Of a DNA stretch of 64,000 nt, positions 41,527 to 50,664 are shown piece after piece. How positions within the stretch are numbered: position 1 is the stretch's first letter; each line of letters starts with the position of its first letter. The stretch comes from Paracoccus sp. (in: a-proteobacteria) (GTDB lineage: Bacteria > Pseudomonadota > Alphaproteobacteria > Rhodobacterales > Rhodobacteraceae), in NCBI RefSeq assembly GCF_030538695.1, contig NZ_JAUNTN010000005.1:1-64000 (forward strand), given 5' to 3'. The position numbers and the translations under genes are program-made. The notes beneath the pieces were generated by a model. That model did not search any database. It was not told the DNA's origin and saw only the letters and a program-made list of their open reading frames with translations.

Positions 41527-41546
41527 AAATATCCCCGCCGGAGGCA
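41527..41546 (+). repeat. Gene-end repeat, copy 4 (forms inverted pair with copy 3)
   Basis: The core AAATATCCCCGCCGGAGGCA lies six bases after the DUF1178 stop (minus strand), facing the inverted copy at 41478-41497 across a 29-base loop. Together they could fold into a large hairpin and act as a bidirectional terminator or 3' end stabiliser. Confidence 0.85.
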
Positions 41547-41552
41547 AGAATC

Positions 41553-41942
41553 TCAATTCTGCTTGGCGCGGGGAATGAAGGGTAGCGGGGCGACGGGGAT
41601 GCCGTCCTCCAGCATTTGCCGGGCCTCGTCGGGGCGGGCTTCGCCGTGGATGGCGCGCTGTTCGCTGCGGCCTTCATGCATGGCGCGGGCCTCGGCCACG
41701 AAGCGGTCGCCCACATAGTCCGAGTTGTTTTCCACATAATCGCGCAGCTTTTCCAGCGGCGGCTTGTCGGTTTGTCGTTTCGTATCGACGCTGGGGGCCA
41801 TCAGCGCCTTTTCGACCTCTGCGCTGCCGCAGTGTGTGCAATTGATCTGGCCAGCCGCCCGCGCTTGCTCGAACCCTTCGGATGAGCGGAACCAGCCATC
41901 GAAATCATGGCCGTTCTGACAGTGCAGGTGATAGCGGATCAT
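41553..41942 (-). CDS. DUF1178 family protein
   Basis: A 129-residue protein with an N-terminal zinc-ribbon-like segment: MIRYHLHCQNGHDFDGWFRS, then INCTHCGS (Cys8, Cys35, Cys38 plus His). It matches the DUF1178 family, whose function is unknown. The rest is charged and helical. It lies next to waaA on the same strand, 37 bases away. Confidence 0.88.
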   Translation of the reverse strand: MIRYHLHCQNGHDFDGWFRSSEGFEQARAAGQINCTHCGSAEVEKALMAPSVDTKRQTDKPPLEKLRDYVENNSDYVGDRFVAEARAMHEGRSEQRAIHGEARPDEARQMLEDGIPVAPLPFIPRAKQN

Positions 41943-41979
41943 CGGCCTTTCCCTTGGTCAAGGGGTGAATATCGGTGGC

Positions 41980-43224
41980 TTATCGCTGATCTGCAAGGGG
42001 CAGATGTGACAGGATCGCGCTGACCAGTGGTGTGGCATGACCTGCCTGTACGTCCAGCGTGGCGCGGGCGGCGGCGCCCATCGCGCGGGCGCGGGCCGGG
42101 TCGGCCAGCAGTGCCGCCAGCGCCGGGGCGAGGCTGGAGGCGTCAACCTGCTGCGCGGCCCCTGTGGCGTCCAGTGCGGCATAGCCTTCGGCCGAATTGG
42201 CGACATCCGGGCCGTGCAGGATGGCGCAGCCATAGGCGGCGGGTTCCCAAGGCGTATGTCCGCCCCGGTCGGTGAAGGAACCGGCGGCGATGCAGATGCC
42301 GGCCGTTTGATACCAGCGGTCCATTTCGCCCAAGGTATCGGCCAGATAGATTTCGGCGCTTTCGCCCGTGTCGCCGCTGGACCTCCGGCGCACCGATAGC
42401 CCCCGCGCCGCGATCAGCGCCGCGATGGCGTCGCCACGTTGCGGGTGGCGGGGGGCGAGGATCAGCCGGGCCTGCGGATGTGCCGCCCGCGCGGTCAGGA
42501 AAGCGTCGAGGATCAGCGCATCCTCGCCGTCATGGGTCGAGGCGGCCAGAATGGTGCGATCCCGGTCCGGGCCGGGGGCGGGCAGGGTGACAGCAGCCGG
42601 AGCCAGCAATTTCATTTGCACACGGGGCAGCAAGGCCGCTGGCGGCAGGCTAAGCGCCAGCAGATGCGATTCGCTGCGGGCATCCTGCGCCGACAGTGCC
42701 GCCTGTCGTGCCAGCACCGGGCCGATCAACCCGCGCAGCCGTTGCCAGCGCCGGGCACTGCGGTCAGACATGCGCGCCCCGACGACGATCTGCGGAATGT
42801 CTCGGGCGGCCAGCATGGCGCTGCGACGGGGCCAGATCTCGGCTTCGACGCTGATTGCCAGTGCCGGGCGGGTCCGGTCCAGAAATGCTGAGAGCGCGCC
42901 GGGCAGATCCAGCGGCGCAAGACTGGTGGTGATATGCCCCTGCGGCCAGCCCGCCGCGATGTCGCGGGCCAGCGCCTGCCCGGTGGTGGAATTGGTCGTC
43001 AACAGCATGGGCCGCGCCTCGGCCAGCCGCGCGATCAGCACCCGTGCTGATGCGAGTTCCCCCACCGATGCCGCGTGCAGCCAGATCACCCCCGGCGCGG
43101 CTTGCGGCCCGGCACCAAGCCGCTGTGCCATCTCGGGCGGGGTCAGGTGCAGCCGGACCGCCATGCGCAGCGCAGGTTCGGCCAGACGTGTCAGGGCGTT
43201 GTAGATGTGCTGGATCACTGGCAT
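41980..43224 (-). CDS. waaA: 3-deoxy-D-manno-octulosonic acid (Kdo) transferase
   Basis: A 414-residue GT30 glycosyltransferase that adds Kdo to lipid A precursor at the inner-membrane face. [11 protein letters not shown] (50-60) holds the catalytic Glu57, and the C-terminal Rossmann domain has [11 protein letters not shown] and [12 protein letters not shown], which bind CMP-Kdo. The N-terminal hydrophobic anchor is short. It indicates an organism with lipopolysaccharide. tRNA-Cys lies just upstream on the same strand. Confidence 0.92.
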   Translation of the reverse strand: MPVIQHIYNALTRLAEPALRMAVRLHLTPPEMAQRLGAGPQAAPGVIWLHAASVGELASARVLIARLAEARPMLLTTNSTTGQALARDIAAGWPQGHITTSLAPLDLPGALSAFLDRTRPALAISVEAEIWPRRSAMLAARDIPQIVVGARMSDRSARRWQRLRGLIGPVLARQAALSAQDARSESHLLALSLPPAALLPRVQMKLLAPAAVTLPAPGPDRDRTILAASTHDGEDALILDAFLTARAAHPQARLILAPRHPQRGDAIAALIAARGLSVRRRSSGDTGESAEIYLADTLGEMDRWYQTAGICIAAGSFTDRGGHTPWEPAAYGCAILHGPDVANSAEGYAALDATGAAQQVDASSLAPALAALLADPARARAMGAAARATLDVQAGHATPLVSAILSHLPLADQR

Positions 43225-43248
43225 CCTGCTGAATTGACGGGCAGGAAT

Positions 43249-43322
43249 TGGAGGTGGGTACCGGAATCGAACCGGTCTTCACGGATTTGCAATCCGGTGC
43301 GTAACCTCTCCGCCAACCCACC
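43249..43322 (-). tRNA. tRNA-Cys(GCA)
   Basis: Read on the minus strand, a 74-base cloverleaf with acceptor GGTGGGT/ACCCACC, encoded CCA and T-arm GGTTCGATTCC. The anticodon loop is TTGCAAA, giving GCA for cysteine. It lies 24 bases upstream of waaA. Confidence 0.96.
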
Positions 43323-43342
43323 GCCGAACTTGAGGTGGGGCA

Positions 43343-43371
43343 GGGATAATGGAAGCCAGCAGCCTGCGCAA
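43343..43371 (-). promoter_or_regulatory. Candidate promoter for tRNA-Cys
   Basis: On the minus strand TTGCGC (43366-43371) and TATCCC (43343-43348) are separated by 17 bases and would start transcription about 13-15 bases before the tRNA. Confidence 0.45.
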
Positions 43372-43476
43372 GAGGGCCTGCGCATTGATTGCGGCGCGGC
43401 TTGGGTCATCAACCGTTGCCCTGACCGGCGAAACGTGCAAAAACCGCCGCAAGACAGCAAGCCGGAGTCTCTGTAT

Positions 43477-44130
43477 ATGGCCGATTTTGCCGCCCGTCGC
43501 GTTACCATGGTTGATACGCAGGTTCGCCCCAATGATGTGACCTTGCTGCCGATCATTGAATCCATGCTCAGCGTTCCGCGTGAACGCTTCGTGCCAGAGG
43601 CCATCGTCGAAGTCGCCTATAGCGGCGAGAATCTGCCGCTGTCGCGTGACCGTGTGGTGCTTGAGGCGCGGACCTTCGCCAAGATGATCGACGCGCTGGA
43701 CATTCAGCCCGATGAGCTGGTTCTGGATCTGGCTTGTGGACTTGGCTATTCGACGGCGGTCATGGCGCATTTGGCGCAGGCTGTGGTCGGCGTCGAAGAT
43801 GATGCGGCCATGGTTGCCGAAGCGCAGGCCCGGCTGGCTGAAACCGAGGTTCCTAATGCCGTCGTCGTGCAGGGCGATCTGGCTGCGGGTTGGCCGGGGC
43901 AGGCCCCCTACGATGTGATAATGGTGAACGGCGCGATCGAGGCGTTCCCGCAGGCGTTGGCCGATCAGTTGAAAGATGGCGGGCGCGTGGCTGCGATCTT
44001 CAAGGAAGGTAATCTGGGGGTGGTCCGCATCGGGCTGCGGGTGGATGGCCGGATCGAATGGCGCTTTGGATTTAACGCTCATGCGCCGTTGCTGCCAGGT
44101 TTTTCACATCGCGCTGGCTTCAGCCTGTAA
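43477..44130 (+). CDS. PCMT-like methyltransferase upstream of tolC
   Basis: A 217-residue Rossmann methyltransferase of the protein-L-isoaspartate O-methyltransferase group. [14 protein letters not shown], then PRERFVPE (35-41) and the SAM loop [14 protein letters not shown] (82-95) fit. The substrate loop, usually GQTISQP as in the true Pcm at 47355, reads [10 protein letters not shown] instead, so the substrate may differ. The start at 43477 is used because the longer frame crosses tRNA-Cys antisense. It lies 18 bases before the TolC gene. Confidence 0.8.
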   Translation: MADFAARRVTMVDTQVRPNDVTLLPIIESMLSVPRERFVPEAIVEVAYSGENLPLSRDRVVLEARTFAKMIDALDIQPDELVLDLACGLGYSTAVMAHLAQAVVGVEDDAAMVAEAQARLAETEVPNAVVVQGDLAAGWPGQAPYDVIMVNGAIEAFPQALADQLKDGGRVAAIFKEGNLGVVRIGLRVDGRIEWRFGFNAHAPLLPGFSHRAGFSL

Positions 44131-44148
44131 AGATAAAAGGAAGTTCGG

Positions 44149-45555
44149 ATGGCCTTTGGTATGATTGGCAAGCCCCTGAAAACGTTGGCGCTGTCGGCGG
44201 TTCTGGCGCTGACGGTTCCGGCTTGGGCGGCGGCGGAATCGCTGGGCGATACTCTGGTGGCAACCTATCGCCATTCCGCTCTGCTGGATCAGAACCGCGC
44301 GGTTCTGCGGGCTGCCGATGAGGATGTGGCCAGCGCCATGGCGGCGCTGCGCCCGGTGATTCAATGGGTTGCCTCGCATACCTACACCAACACCGAAGGC
44401 TATGAGACGCTTTCGACCTCGTTGCAGTTTCAGGCCAGCGTGACGCTTTATGATTTTGGCCGCAGTCAGATTGCGATTGATGCCGCCAAGGAGACCGTTC
44501 TGGCCACGCGTGAGGCGCTGGTTTCGGTTGAGCAAGACATTCTGCTGGCCGGGGTGCAGGCGTTTCTGAACGTACGCAGCGCGGGCGAACAGGTTGAATT
44601 GCAGCAGAACTCGCTGAACGTGCTGGCGCGTGAACAACGTGCGGCACAGGATCGGTTCGACGTGGGCGAGATCACCTCGACTGACGTGGCGCAGGCCAAT
44701 GCGCAGCTTGCCGCGACCCGCGCCACACTGGCTGCCGCGGAAGGCTCGCTGCAAGTGGCCCGCGAATCATATAAGGCCGCGACCGGCAAGATGCCGTCGA
44801 ACCTGTCGGCTCCGCCGCCATTGCCGAAACTGCCAGCCTCGCTTGGTGCGGCGCAGGCGGTGGCGCAGAAAACCCATCCGGCCATTCGTCAGGCGCAGCG
44901 TCAGGTGGCTGCGGCGGAACTGGGCGTTGCAGCAGCACAGGCGCAGCGCAACCCGACCATTACCGGCAGCGCCGGGGTCGGGGCCAGCCGGACGCCGAAC
45001 AACAGCATCTTCTCGAATGGCGGGCGCACCACGACGGGCAGTGCGCAGGTTGGGATCAGTGCGAATCAGACGCTCTATTCCGGCGGGGCGCTGTCGGCGG
45101 CGCTGCGCAAGTCGATGGCGAATCGTGACGCAGGCCGCGCGGCGCTGCTGAATACCGCGCGGCAGGTGGATCAGGCAGTCGCGACCTCCTGGGCCAATAT
45201 CGACGTGGCGCGGGCGCAAATCGGCGCCATCAATGAGCAGATTTCGGCGGCACAACAGGCTTACGACGGTGTGCGCGAAGAAGCGACGCTGGGGGCGCGG
45301 ACCACTTTGGACGTGCTGAATGCCGAACAATCGCTGCTTGAGGCGCGGGCCAGCAGAATTTCTGCGGAAGCTGACCTCCAGTTAGCACATTATCAACTTT
45401 TGTCCTCTATGGGTTTGCTGACGGTAGAACACCTTAAGCTAGGGATTCCGACATATGACCCATCGGCCTACTACTCTGCGGTGCGTGACGCGCCTTACAC
45501 AAGCAGGCAAGGCGAAAGCCTTGACCGGGTGCTGCGCGCCATCGGCAAAAACTGA
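44149..45555 (+). CDS. tolC: TolC-family outer-membrane channel protein
   Basis: A 468-residue outer membrane efflux protein with a signal peptide (cut near AWAAAES) and two homologous halves rich in long helices. Seen are VTLYDFGRSQIAIDAAKETV and LNVRSAGEQVELQQNSLNVL in the first half and ANQTLYSGGALSAALRKSM and NAEQSLLEARASRISAEADL in the second. Trimers form the exit duct for type I secretion and multidrug efflux. The partner pump is not adjacent; the ABC exporter at 51955 is a lone half-transporter and not obviously linked. Confidence 0.92.
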   Translation: MAFGMIGKPLKTLALSAVLALTVPAWAAAESLGDTLVATYRHSALLDQNRAVLRAADEDVASAMAALRPVIQWVASHTYTNTEGYETLSTSLQFQASVTLYDFGRSQIAIDAAKETVLATREALVSVEQDILLAGVQAFLNVRSAGEQVELQQNSLNVLAREQRAAQDRFDVGEITSTDVAQANAQLAATRATLAAAEGSLQVARESYKAATGKMPSNLSAPPPLPKLPASLGAAQAVAQKTHPAIRQAQRQVAAAELGVAAAQAQRNPTITGSAGVGASRTPNNSIFSNGGRTTTGSAQVGISANQTLYSGGALSAALRKSMANRDAGRAALLNTARQVDQAVATSWANIDVARAQIGAINEQISAAQQAYDGVREEATLGARTTLDVLNAEQSLLEARASRISAEADLQLAHYQLLSSMGLLTVEHLKLGIPTYDPSAYYSAVRDAPYTSRQGESLDRVLRAIGKN

Positions 45556-45578
45556 ACTGGTGATCGCGGGGGTGCGTC

Positions 45579-46349
45579 ATGGCTGACCCCCGCATCGCAA
45601 CCGCAAGCGAACTATCTGAAAACATTGGCGATGTTCTGGCGGCGATCCGCCGCCTGATTGCCGAGGATGAGGGGGCGGGTCAGCCGCGCCCGATGGCCGA
45701 AACGGTTCCCTTCCCCAAAAGTCCGACGATTCCAATGCCAGCCGCGATGACAGTGGCCCCGGTCTCTGAGGCGATTCGCCCCGAGGCTGAGGCGCGGCCC
45801 GCGCTGGCCGCACAACCCCAGGGTGATTCGCCCGCTCATCCGCTTGGCAGCCTGCGCCGGTCGATGGTTCGTGATTTCGTTCCGCAACCCGCAGCGATGC
45901 CGGACCCGCTGGTTCTGGATCACACCCACCTGATCGCCCCGCAAGAGGTGGAAACTGTGGTGCCTTCGGCACCGCTGGACCCGCTGTCGGTGCAGGGTGG
46001 CACGACCTTTATGACCTCGGCGCTGCGGCGGCCTGTTTCTGCGATGGCGAACCCCTGGGCCGATGTGAAGGCGCCAGAGATTGCCAGCCTGCCCGAGCAG
46101 GTTCCTGCACCGGCAGAGGTGGCTGCCGCGCCAGAGGTTGCGGCGGTGATGGATCTGCCGGGCGAGGAAACCGCGACGCTGGCCCCGACCGGCTCGGTTT
46201 TGCGCGACCTGATCCGCGAGATCATGCAGGATGAGCTGCGCGGTGATTTGGGCGAGGTCATCGCGCATGAGGTCGAACGCTGCGTCAAGATCCACTTTAT
46301 GCGGATGCGCCGCCCTGTTCTGGCCTCGGGCCTGCGGCAGACGGCATAA
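45579..46349 (+). CDS. PopZ-like (DUF2497-like) protein
   Basis: A 256-residue protein with a short N-terminal amphipathic helix (ELSENIGDVLAAIRRLIAED, 10-29). A long low-complexity middle rich in Pro, Ala, Glu and Val (about 35-195) and a C-terminal helical segment (VLRDLIREIMQDELRGDLGE, then VIAHEVERCV) follow. This three-part plan, including the IRR-x-I motif, is that of PopZ/DUF2497, the polar organising scaffold of alphaproteobacteria. Sequence similarity is limited to the ends, so the call is tentative. It starts 23 bases after tolC and is followed by a strong bidirectional terminator. Confidence 0.55.
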   Translation: MADPRIATASELSENIGDVLAAIRRLIAEDEGAGQPRPMAETVPFPKSPTIPMPAAMTVAPVSEAIRPEAEARPALAAQPQGDSPAHPLGSLRRSMVRDFVPQPAAMPDPLVLDHTHLIAPQEVETVVPSAPLDPLSVQGGTTFMTSALRRPVSAMANPWADVKAPEIASLPEQVPAPAEVAAAPEVAAVMDLPGEETATLAPTGSVLRDLIREIMQDELRGDLGEVIAHEVERCVKIHFMRMRRPVLASGLRQTA

Positions 46350-46358
46350 GCAAGCATG

Positions 46359-46389
46359 ACAGGGCCGCGCCGGACAGGCGCGGCCCTGT
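46359..46389. terminator. Bidirectional terminator
   Basis: ACAGGGCCGCGCC (46359-46371) pairs over 13 bases with 46377-46389 around GGACA, between convergent genes. The T run is minimal (TTG), so efficiency is uncertain, but the stem is very stable. Confidence 0.75.
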
Positions 46390-46409
46390 TGAAATGGATG
46401 TTGCGCCGC

Positions 46410-47288
46410 TCAGTTCAGATAATCTTCAGGGTTCAGGCTTTCAAAACCGTTACGAACCTCGAAATGCACCGATCCGCTGTTGCCTGCCTTGCCAAGCGCC
46501 TGCCCGCGCTGGACGGTCGCGCCTTTTTCTACGGCGACATCCCCCATTCCGGCATAGACGGTCATCAGCCCATCCGAATGGCGCACGACTACGATCGGCA
46601 CCTGATTGACGTCGCGGGTGATGGCGGCAACGGTGCCGGTGGCGGCAGCAGAAACCGGGGTGCCTGCCGGGGCGGAAATGTCGATGCCGTCGTTCCGGCC
46701 TTTCTGATAAGGGCGGATGATCGCACCGCTGACCGGCATGGCCAGCCGCCCGCTGCCCGAAGCCGCTGTGCGCGTGGCGCCCAGATTGGGGGCTGCCGAG
46801 GGTGGGGCCGGGGTGGTGGTCGGCTGGGTCTTTTCATCCGGCAAGGGCTGCGCGGCAGAGGGCGGCTGCGGGGTCGGGCTGCCCTGACCAGGGGCGGTGA
46901 TGGCGCTGGCCGTGCGTGCCGCAGCGGCGGGGATCGTCAGAACCTGTCCGGTGCGCAGGCCCATATTCTCGGGCAGGCTGTTGGCTTGTGCCAGTTCCTG
47001 AATGGAAATCCCGTATTTGCGCGCCACAGACCAGGCTGTTTCACCCGCCGCGACCTTATGGCTTTGGGCGGCACGGGCGGGGCTGGCCGTGGTGGTGTCA
47101 GTGGCGGTTTCGTCGTACGTCTGCGGGGTGTTTTGCGCCTTAGGCACCTCGCGCGGGGTGGCCTGCGCGCCGGCCGTGGTAAAGCCGCCGGGCACGATCC
47201 CGCGCAGGTCCATGTCAAAGTTTGGCCCGCAGCCAGCCAGCGCGGTCAGGCCCATCAGTAGGGTGCTTTTGACGATAATCTTGTTCAT
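46410..47288 (-). CDS. LysM/M23-domain lipoprotein, NlpD-like
   Basis: A 292-residue lipoprotein: signal with lipobox LAGC (Cys20), LysM peptidoglycan-binding domain (about 77-120, HKVAAGETAWSVARKYGISI), Pro/Ala/Thr linker (121-178) and M23 domain (about 182-291). In the M23 domain Asp203 is kept (GIDISAP), but the first zinc His is Asn199 (KGRNDGID) and the HxH pair is S273-V-H275. It is therefore likely non-catalytic, like NlpD, which activates amidases at the septum. The location beside surE and pcm, as with nlpD in many proteobacteria, supports this. The start at 47288 is preferred over one five codons earlier. Confidence 0.88.
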   Translation of the reverse strand: MNKIIVKSTLLMGLTALAGCGPNFDMDLRGIVPGGFTTAGAQATPREVPKAQNTPQTYDETATDTTTASPARAAQSHKVAAGETAWSVARKYGISIQELAQANSLPENMGLRTGQVLTIPAAAARTASAITAPGQGSPTPQPPSAAQPLPDEKTQPTTTPAPPSAAPNLGATRTAASGSGRLAMPVSGAIIRPYQKGRNDGIDISAPAGTPVSAAATGTVAAITRDVNQVPIVVVRHSDGLMTVYAGMGDVAVEKGATVQRGQALGKAGNSGSVHFEVRNGFESLNPEDYLN

Positions 47289-47354
47289 TGCCCGTTTCCT
47301 CATTCTGTGACCTCTCTGCCGGAGGCTTTTGCGCGTGATTTCGTGGCGTTATGC

Positions 47355-47993
47355 CTACCCGATCCCCTCGACCAGCGGCACAAAGCGGACCTGCCGCAAC
47401 TCGCTGTAATCAAATCCTGTTTCTGTCCGGGTGACTTTAATCAGCGTTTGCACCGCATCCGACTGGCCAACCGGAACCACCATGATACCGCCGATCTTGA
47501 GTTGCGCCAAGAGTGGGCCGGGTGGGTCTTCCGCTGCTGCCGTGACCAGAATCCGGTCGAATGGCGCCTGTTCGGGCAGGCCAAAGCTGCCGTCAGCCAC
47601 GCGGGCCGTGATATTGGTCAGGCCCAATTCGTCGAAAATCGCCTGCGCGTCGGTGACAAGGCGGCGGTGGCGGTCCACGGTATAGACCCGCCGCGCCAGC
47701 CCCGACAGGATCGCGGCCTGATAGCCCGATCCGGTGCCGATCTCCAGCACCGTGTCGCGTGGCCCGACCGCCAGAGCCTGCGTCATCAGCCCCACGATCG
47801 AAGGCTGGCTGATCGTCTGACCGCAGGGGATGGGCAGGGGGGTGTCCTCATAGGCACGATCCGCGAAATGGCCGCGGATGAAGGGCGCGCGGTCCACGCG
47901 CTCCATCGCTGCCAGCACCCGAGGGTCCGTGACCCCGCGCGACCGCAGGGTAAAGACAAAGCGCATCCGGGTTTCTGCGAGGTCGTCGTTCAT
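47355..47993 (-). CDS. pcm: Protein-L-isoaspartate O-methyltransferase
   Basis: A 212-residue repair methyltransferase for damaged Asp/Asn residues. Family motifs: [27 protein letters not shown] (58-64), SAM loop [15 protein letters not shown] (82-96) and the PVG near the C-terminus. It abuts surE, and the surE-pcm-nlpD order is the classic one. Starts immediately after the surE stop. Confidence 0.95.
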   Translation of the reverse strand: MNDDLAETRMRFVFTLRSRGVTDPRVLAAMERVDRAPFIRGHFADRAYEDTPLPIPCGQTISQPSIVGLMTQALAVGPRDTVLEIGTGSGYQAAILSGLARRVYTVDRHRRLVTDAQAIFDELGLTNITARVADGSFGLPEQAPFDRILVTAAAEDPPGPLLAQLKIGGIMVVPVGQSDAVQTLIKVTRTETGFDYSELRQVRFVPLVEGIG

Positions 47994-48785
47994 TCAGGCC
48001 TCGTTCAATGCGGCTTCCAGACGCGACAGCGCGGCGTGGCAGGTCAGATCCGCCCGCATCGGCGTTACCGCAATATGCCCCTGCATCAACAAATCGACAT
48101 CGCTGCCGGACGTGGCAGGCAAGGTCTGATCCGGCCCGCGCACCCACAGAAACCGGCGCCCCGTGGGCGAGGTGACGGGTTCGACCCCAAAACGTGCGCC
48201 GCGCCGCCGCCCTTGAGGGGTGATGCGCAGGCCAAGCGTTTGCGCGGCGGGCAGCGGCGGAAAGTTCACGTTGTAAAACAGCCGGAAATCCGCATCCGAA
48301 CGCCAGTCGCCCCGGTCCAGCAGCGCTCGCACGATACGGGGACCATGGGTGCGGGCGGATTCAAACATATCGGTCAGCCCCGTGGTTCCGGCCCCAAGAT
48401 ATTGTGACAGGGCAATCGCGGGCAGACCTTGCAGGGCGGCCTCCATCGCGCCGCCGACGGTGCCGGAATACATCACGTTTTCGCCCGCGTTATTGCCGCG
48501 ATTGACGCCCGAGATCACCAGATCGGGCGCAGCAGGCATCACATCGCCAATCGCCGCCAGCACGCAATCCGCAGGGCTGCCCTCGGCCGCAAAGACGCGC
48601 GGGGCCAGTTTGGCGATCATTGTGGGCTGGGTGTAGCTGATGCAATGGCCGACGCCCGATTGCTCGAAGGCGGGGGCCACGGTCCAGACTTCGCCATCTG
48701 CTCCGGCGATCTGCGCCGCGATGTCCTGCGCCACGGCAAGGCCGGGCGCGTTGATGCCGTCGTCATTTGTCACCAGAATACGCAT
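47994..48785 (-). CDS. surE: 5'-nucleotidase SurE
   Basis: A 263-residue metal-dependent nucleotidase. [16 protein letters not shown] at the start holds metal ligands Asp8 and Asp9, followed by [20 protein letters not shown] with the remaining ligands. It removes phosphate from nucleoside monophosphates and is linked to stationary-phase survival. The start at 48785 matches the family; the upstream 21 codons do not. Divergent from the TauE gene. Confidence 0.95.
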   Translation of the reverse strand: MRILVTNDDGINAPGLAVAQDIAAQIAGADGEVWTVAPAFEQSGVGHCISYTQPTMIAKLAPRVFAAEGSPADCVLAAIGDVMPAAPDLVISGVNRGNNAGENVMYSGTVGGAMEAALQGLPAIALSQYLGAGTTGLTDMFESARTHGPRIVRALLDRGDWRSDADFRLFYNVNFPPLPAAQTLGLRITPQGRRRGARFGVEPVTSPTGRRFLWVRGPDQTLPATSGSDVDLLMQGHIAVTPMRADLTCHAALSRLEAALNEA

Positions 48786-48926
48786 TTCGGCCCCGGATTG
48801 CTGCTGTTTGTTCCTGCTTACAAAGGAGAAAACGCTGCGGCAAGCCATCGTGGTTTGACCTTGGCATCAAGGCGCGGCACAGTTGACGAAATACCGCGCC
48901 AAAATCAGGGAAACAGCAGACCGTCC

Positions 48927-49841
48927 ATGCAGATTTACCTTCCCATTGCCGAAGTCTCGGTCAACGCCTTTACGCTGGTGGGGCTTGGCGGGATTGTCGG
49001 CTTGATGAGCGGGCTGTTCGGTGTCGGCGGCGGGTTCCTGATTACGCCGCTGTTGTTCTTCATTGGTATCCCGCCCCCTATTGCCGTGGCGACCGGGGCC
49101 AATCAGGTGGTGGCCTCGTCTTTCAGCGGGGTGCTGGCGCATCTGAAGCGCAAGACGGTTGATTTCCGTATGGGCGGCGTGCTGCTGGCGGGGGGGCTGG
49201 TCGGGTCTTATCTGGGCGTCTGGGTGTTTGCGGCGCTGCAACGGATGGGGCAGGTCGATCTGGTCGTGCAGCTTTGCTATGTGGTGTTTCTGGGCCTGAT
49301 CGGCGCGATGATGTTGCAGGAAAGCATCCGTGCGCTGATCCGGTCGCGCGGCCCGGCCAAGCCGCGACGGCGCAATCCGCATAGCTGGGCCGACCGGCTG
49401 CCCTTCAAGATGAAGTTTCGCGCCTCGGGCCTGTATATCAGTGCGATTCCGCCCCTGCTGGTGGGGCTGGTCGTCGGGGTTTTGGCCGCAATCATGGGGG
49501 TTGGCGGCGGTTTCATCATGGTTCCGGCGATGATCTATCTGCTGCATATGCCGACCAAGGTGGTGATCGGTACTTCGCTGTTTCAGATCATGTTCGTCAG
49601 TGCCTTTACCACGTTGATGCACGCGGTCAGCTCGAACACGGTGGACATCATGCTGGCGGTTTTGCTGATCGTCGGCGGGGTGATCGGGGCGCAGATCGGC
49701 ACGACGCTGGGCGCAAAGCTGCGGGCTGAACAGCTTCGTATCCTGCTGGCGCTGCTGGTGCTGGTGGTTTGTGGCAAGCTGGCCTTTGATCTGGTGGTGA
49801 CGCCGGACAATCCCTATTCCATCGCGCGGGGGATGGGTTGA
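48927..49841 (+). CDS. TauE/SafE-family sulfite or sulfonate exporter
   Basis: A 304-residue membrane protein with about eight spans in two repeated halves, each with the family motif: GLFGVGGGFLITPLLF (near 30-45) and GVGGGFIMVPAMIYLL (near 190-205). Relatives export sulfite, sulfoacetate or other anions. The start at 48927 gives MQIYLPIAEVSVNAF; the frame extends upstream across the surE antisense without support. The last base of its stop is the first of the next ATG, coupling it to the TIGR02186 gene. Confidence 0.9.
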   Translation: MQIYLPIAEVSVNAFTLVGLGGIVGLMSGLFGVGGGFLITPLLFFIGIPPPIAVATGANQVVASSFSGVLAHLKRKTVDFRMGGVLLAGGLVGSYLGVWVFAALQRMGQVDLVVQLCYVVFLGLIGAMMLQESIRALIRSRGPAKPRRRNPHSWADRLPFKMKFRASGLYISAIPPLLVGLVVGVLAAIMGVGGGFIMVPAMIYLLHMPTKVVIGTSLFQIMFVSAFTTLMHAVSSNTVDIMLAVLLIVGGVIGAQIGTTLGAKLRAEQLRILLALLVLVVCGKLAFDLVVTPDNPYSIARGMG

Positions 49842-50662
49842 TGTGGCGTCTGCTGGTCCTGTTTCTGATGGCTGCGCCCGCGCTGGCGCAGGATGGCGTG
49901 GGCGACGAACCCGGCCCGCGTCAGGTGGCGATGCCGGTCGATCACAGTGCCGAGGGCGAGCGGATCGTTGCGGGGCTGTCGCATGATTCGGTGGCGATTA
50001 CCGCCAGTTTCGACGGGTCCGAGATCCTGATCTATGGCGCGATTGGCCGTGATGCGCCCGCACCGGAGGGGCCGCTGGACGTGATTGTGACGGTCGAGGC
50101 ACCCTCGGATCAGGTCACGATCCGCAAAAAAGAGCGGCGTCTGGGCATTTGGGTGAATACGCAATCGGTCCGGGTCGGGGCTGCGCCCAGTCTTTACACG
50201 GTGGCCACCACCCGGCCTTTGCGCCAGATCCTGACGCCTGCGGCGGATACGCGCTGGCGGATTTCGATTCCCTTGGCGCTGCGTGCCTTTGCCGGGCCGC
50301 AGGATGTCGAGCGGGTGGCTACCTTTACCGAAGCCATGGTGCAGACCCGCATTGCCGAAGGGCTTTACCGGCTGGACGAAGGCTCGGTGCGGCTGGTCGA
50401 TGATACGCTGTTCCGGGCTGATGTGCGCCTGCCCGCCAATCTGGTCGAGGGCGAATACAAAACCCGTATTTTCCTGCTGCGTGGGGGCGAGGTCATCGCC
50501 AGCCACCGCGCCGCGATTGAGGTGCGCAAGGTCGGGCTGGAACGCTGGCTTTACCGCATGTCGCTGGATCAGCCGCTGCTTTACGGGCTGTTGTCGCTGG
50601 CAATTGCGATTGCGGCGGGGTGGGCGGCATCAGCGGCGTTCCGGGTGATCCGCCCGCAATAG
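49841..50662 (+). CDS. TIGR02186 family periplasmic/membrane protein
   Basis: A 273-residue protein with a signal peptide (MWRLLVLFLMAAPALAQ) and a beta-rich periplasmic domain (LSHDSVAITASFDGSEILIY; GIWVNTQSVRV). One C-terminal membrane span follows (about 245-266, LLYGLLSLAIAIAAGWAASA). Proteins of the TIGR02186 type commonly accompany TauE/SafE permeases in alphaproteobacteria, as here with overlapping stop and start codons. It may assist the permease; no activity is known. Ends two bases from the convergent aminotransferase stop. Confidence 0.85.
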   Translation: MWRLLVLFLMAAPALAQDGVGDEPGPRQVAMPVDHSAEGERIVAGLSHDSVAITASFDGSEILIYGAIGRDAPAPEGPLDVIVTVEAPSDQVTIRKKERRLGIWVNTQSVRVGAAPSLYTVATTRPLRQILTPAADTRWRISIPLALRAFAGPQDVERVATFTEAMVQTRIAEGLYRLDEGSVRLVDDTLFRADVRLPANLVEGEYKTRIFLLRGGEVIASHRAAIEVRKVGLERWLYRMSLDQPLLYGLLSLAIAIAAGWAASAAFRVIRPQ

Positions 50663-50664
50663 GG

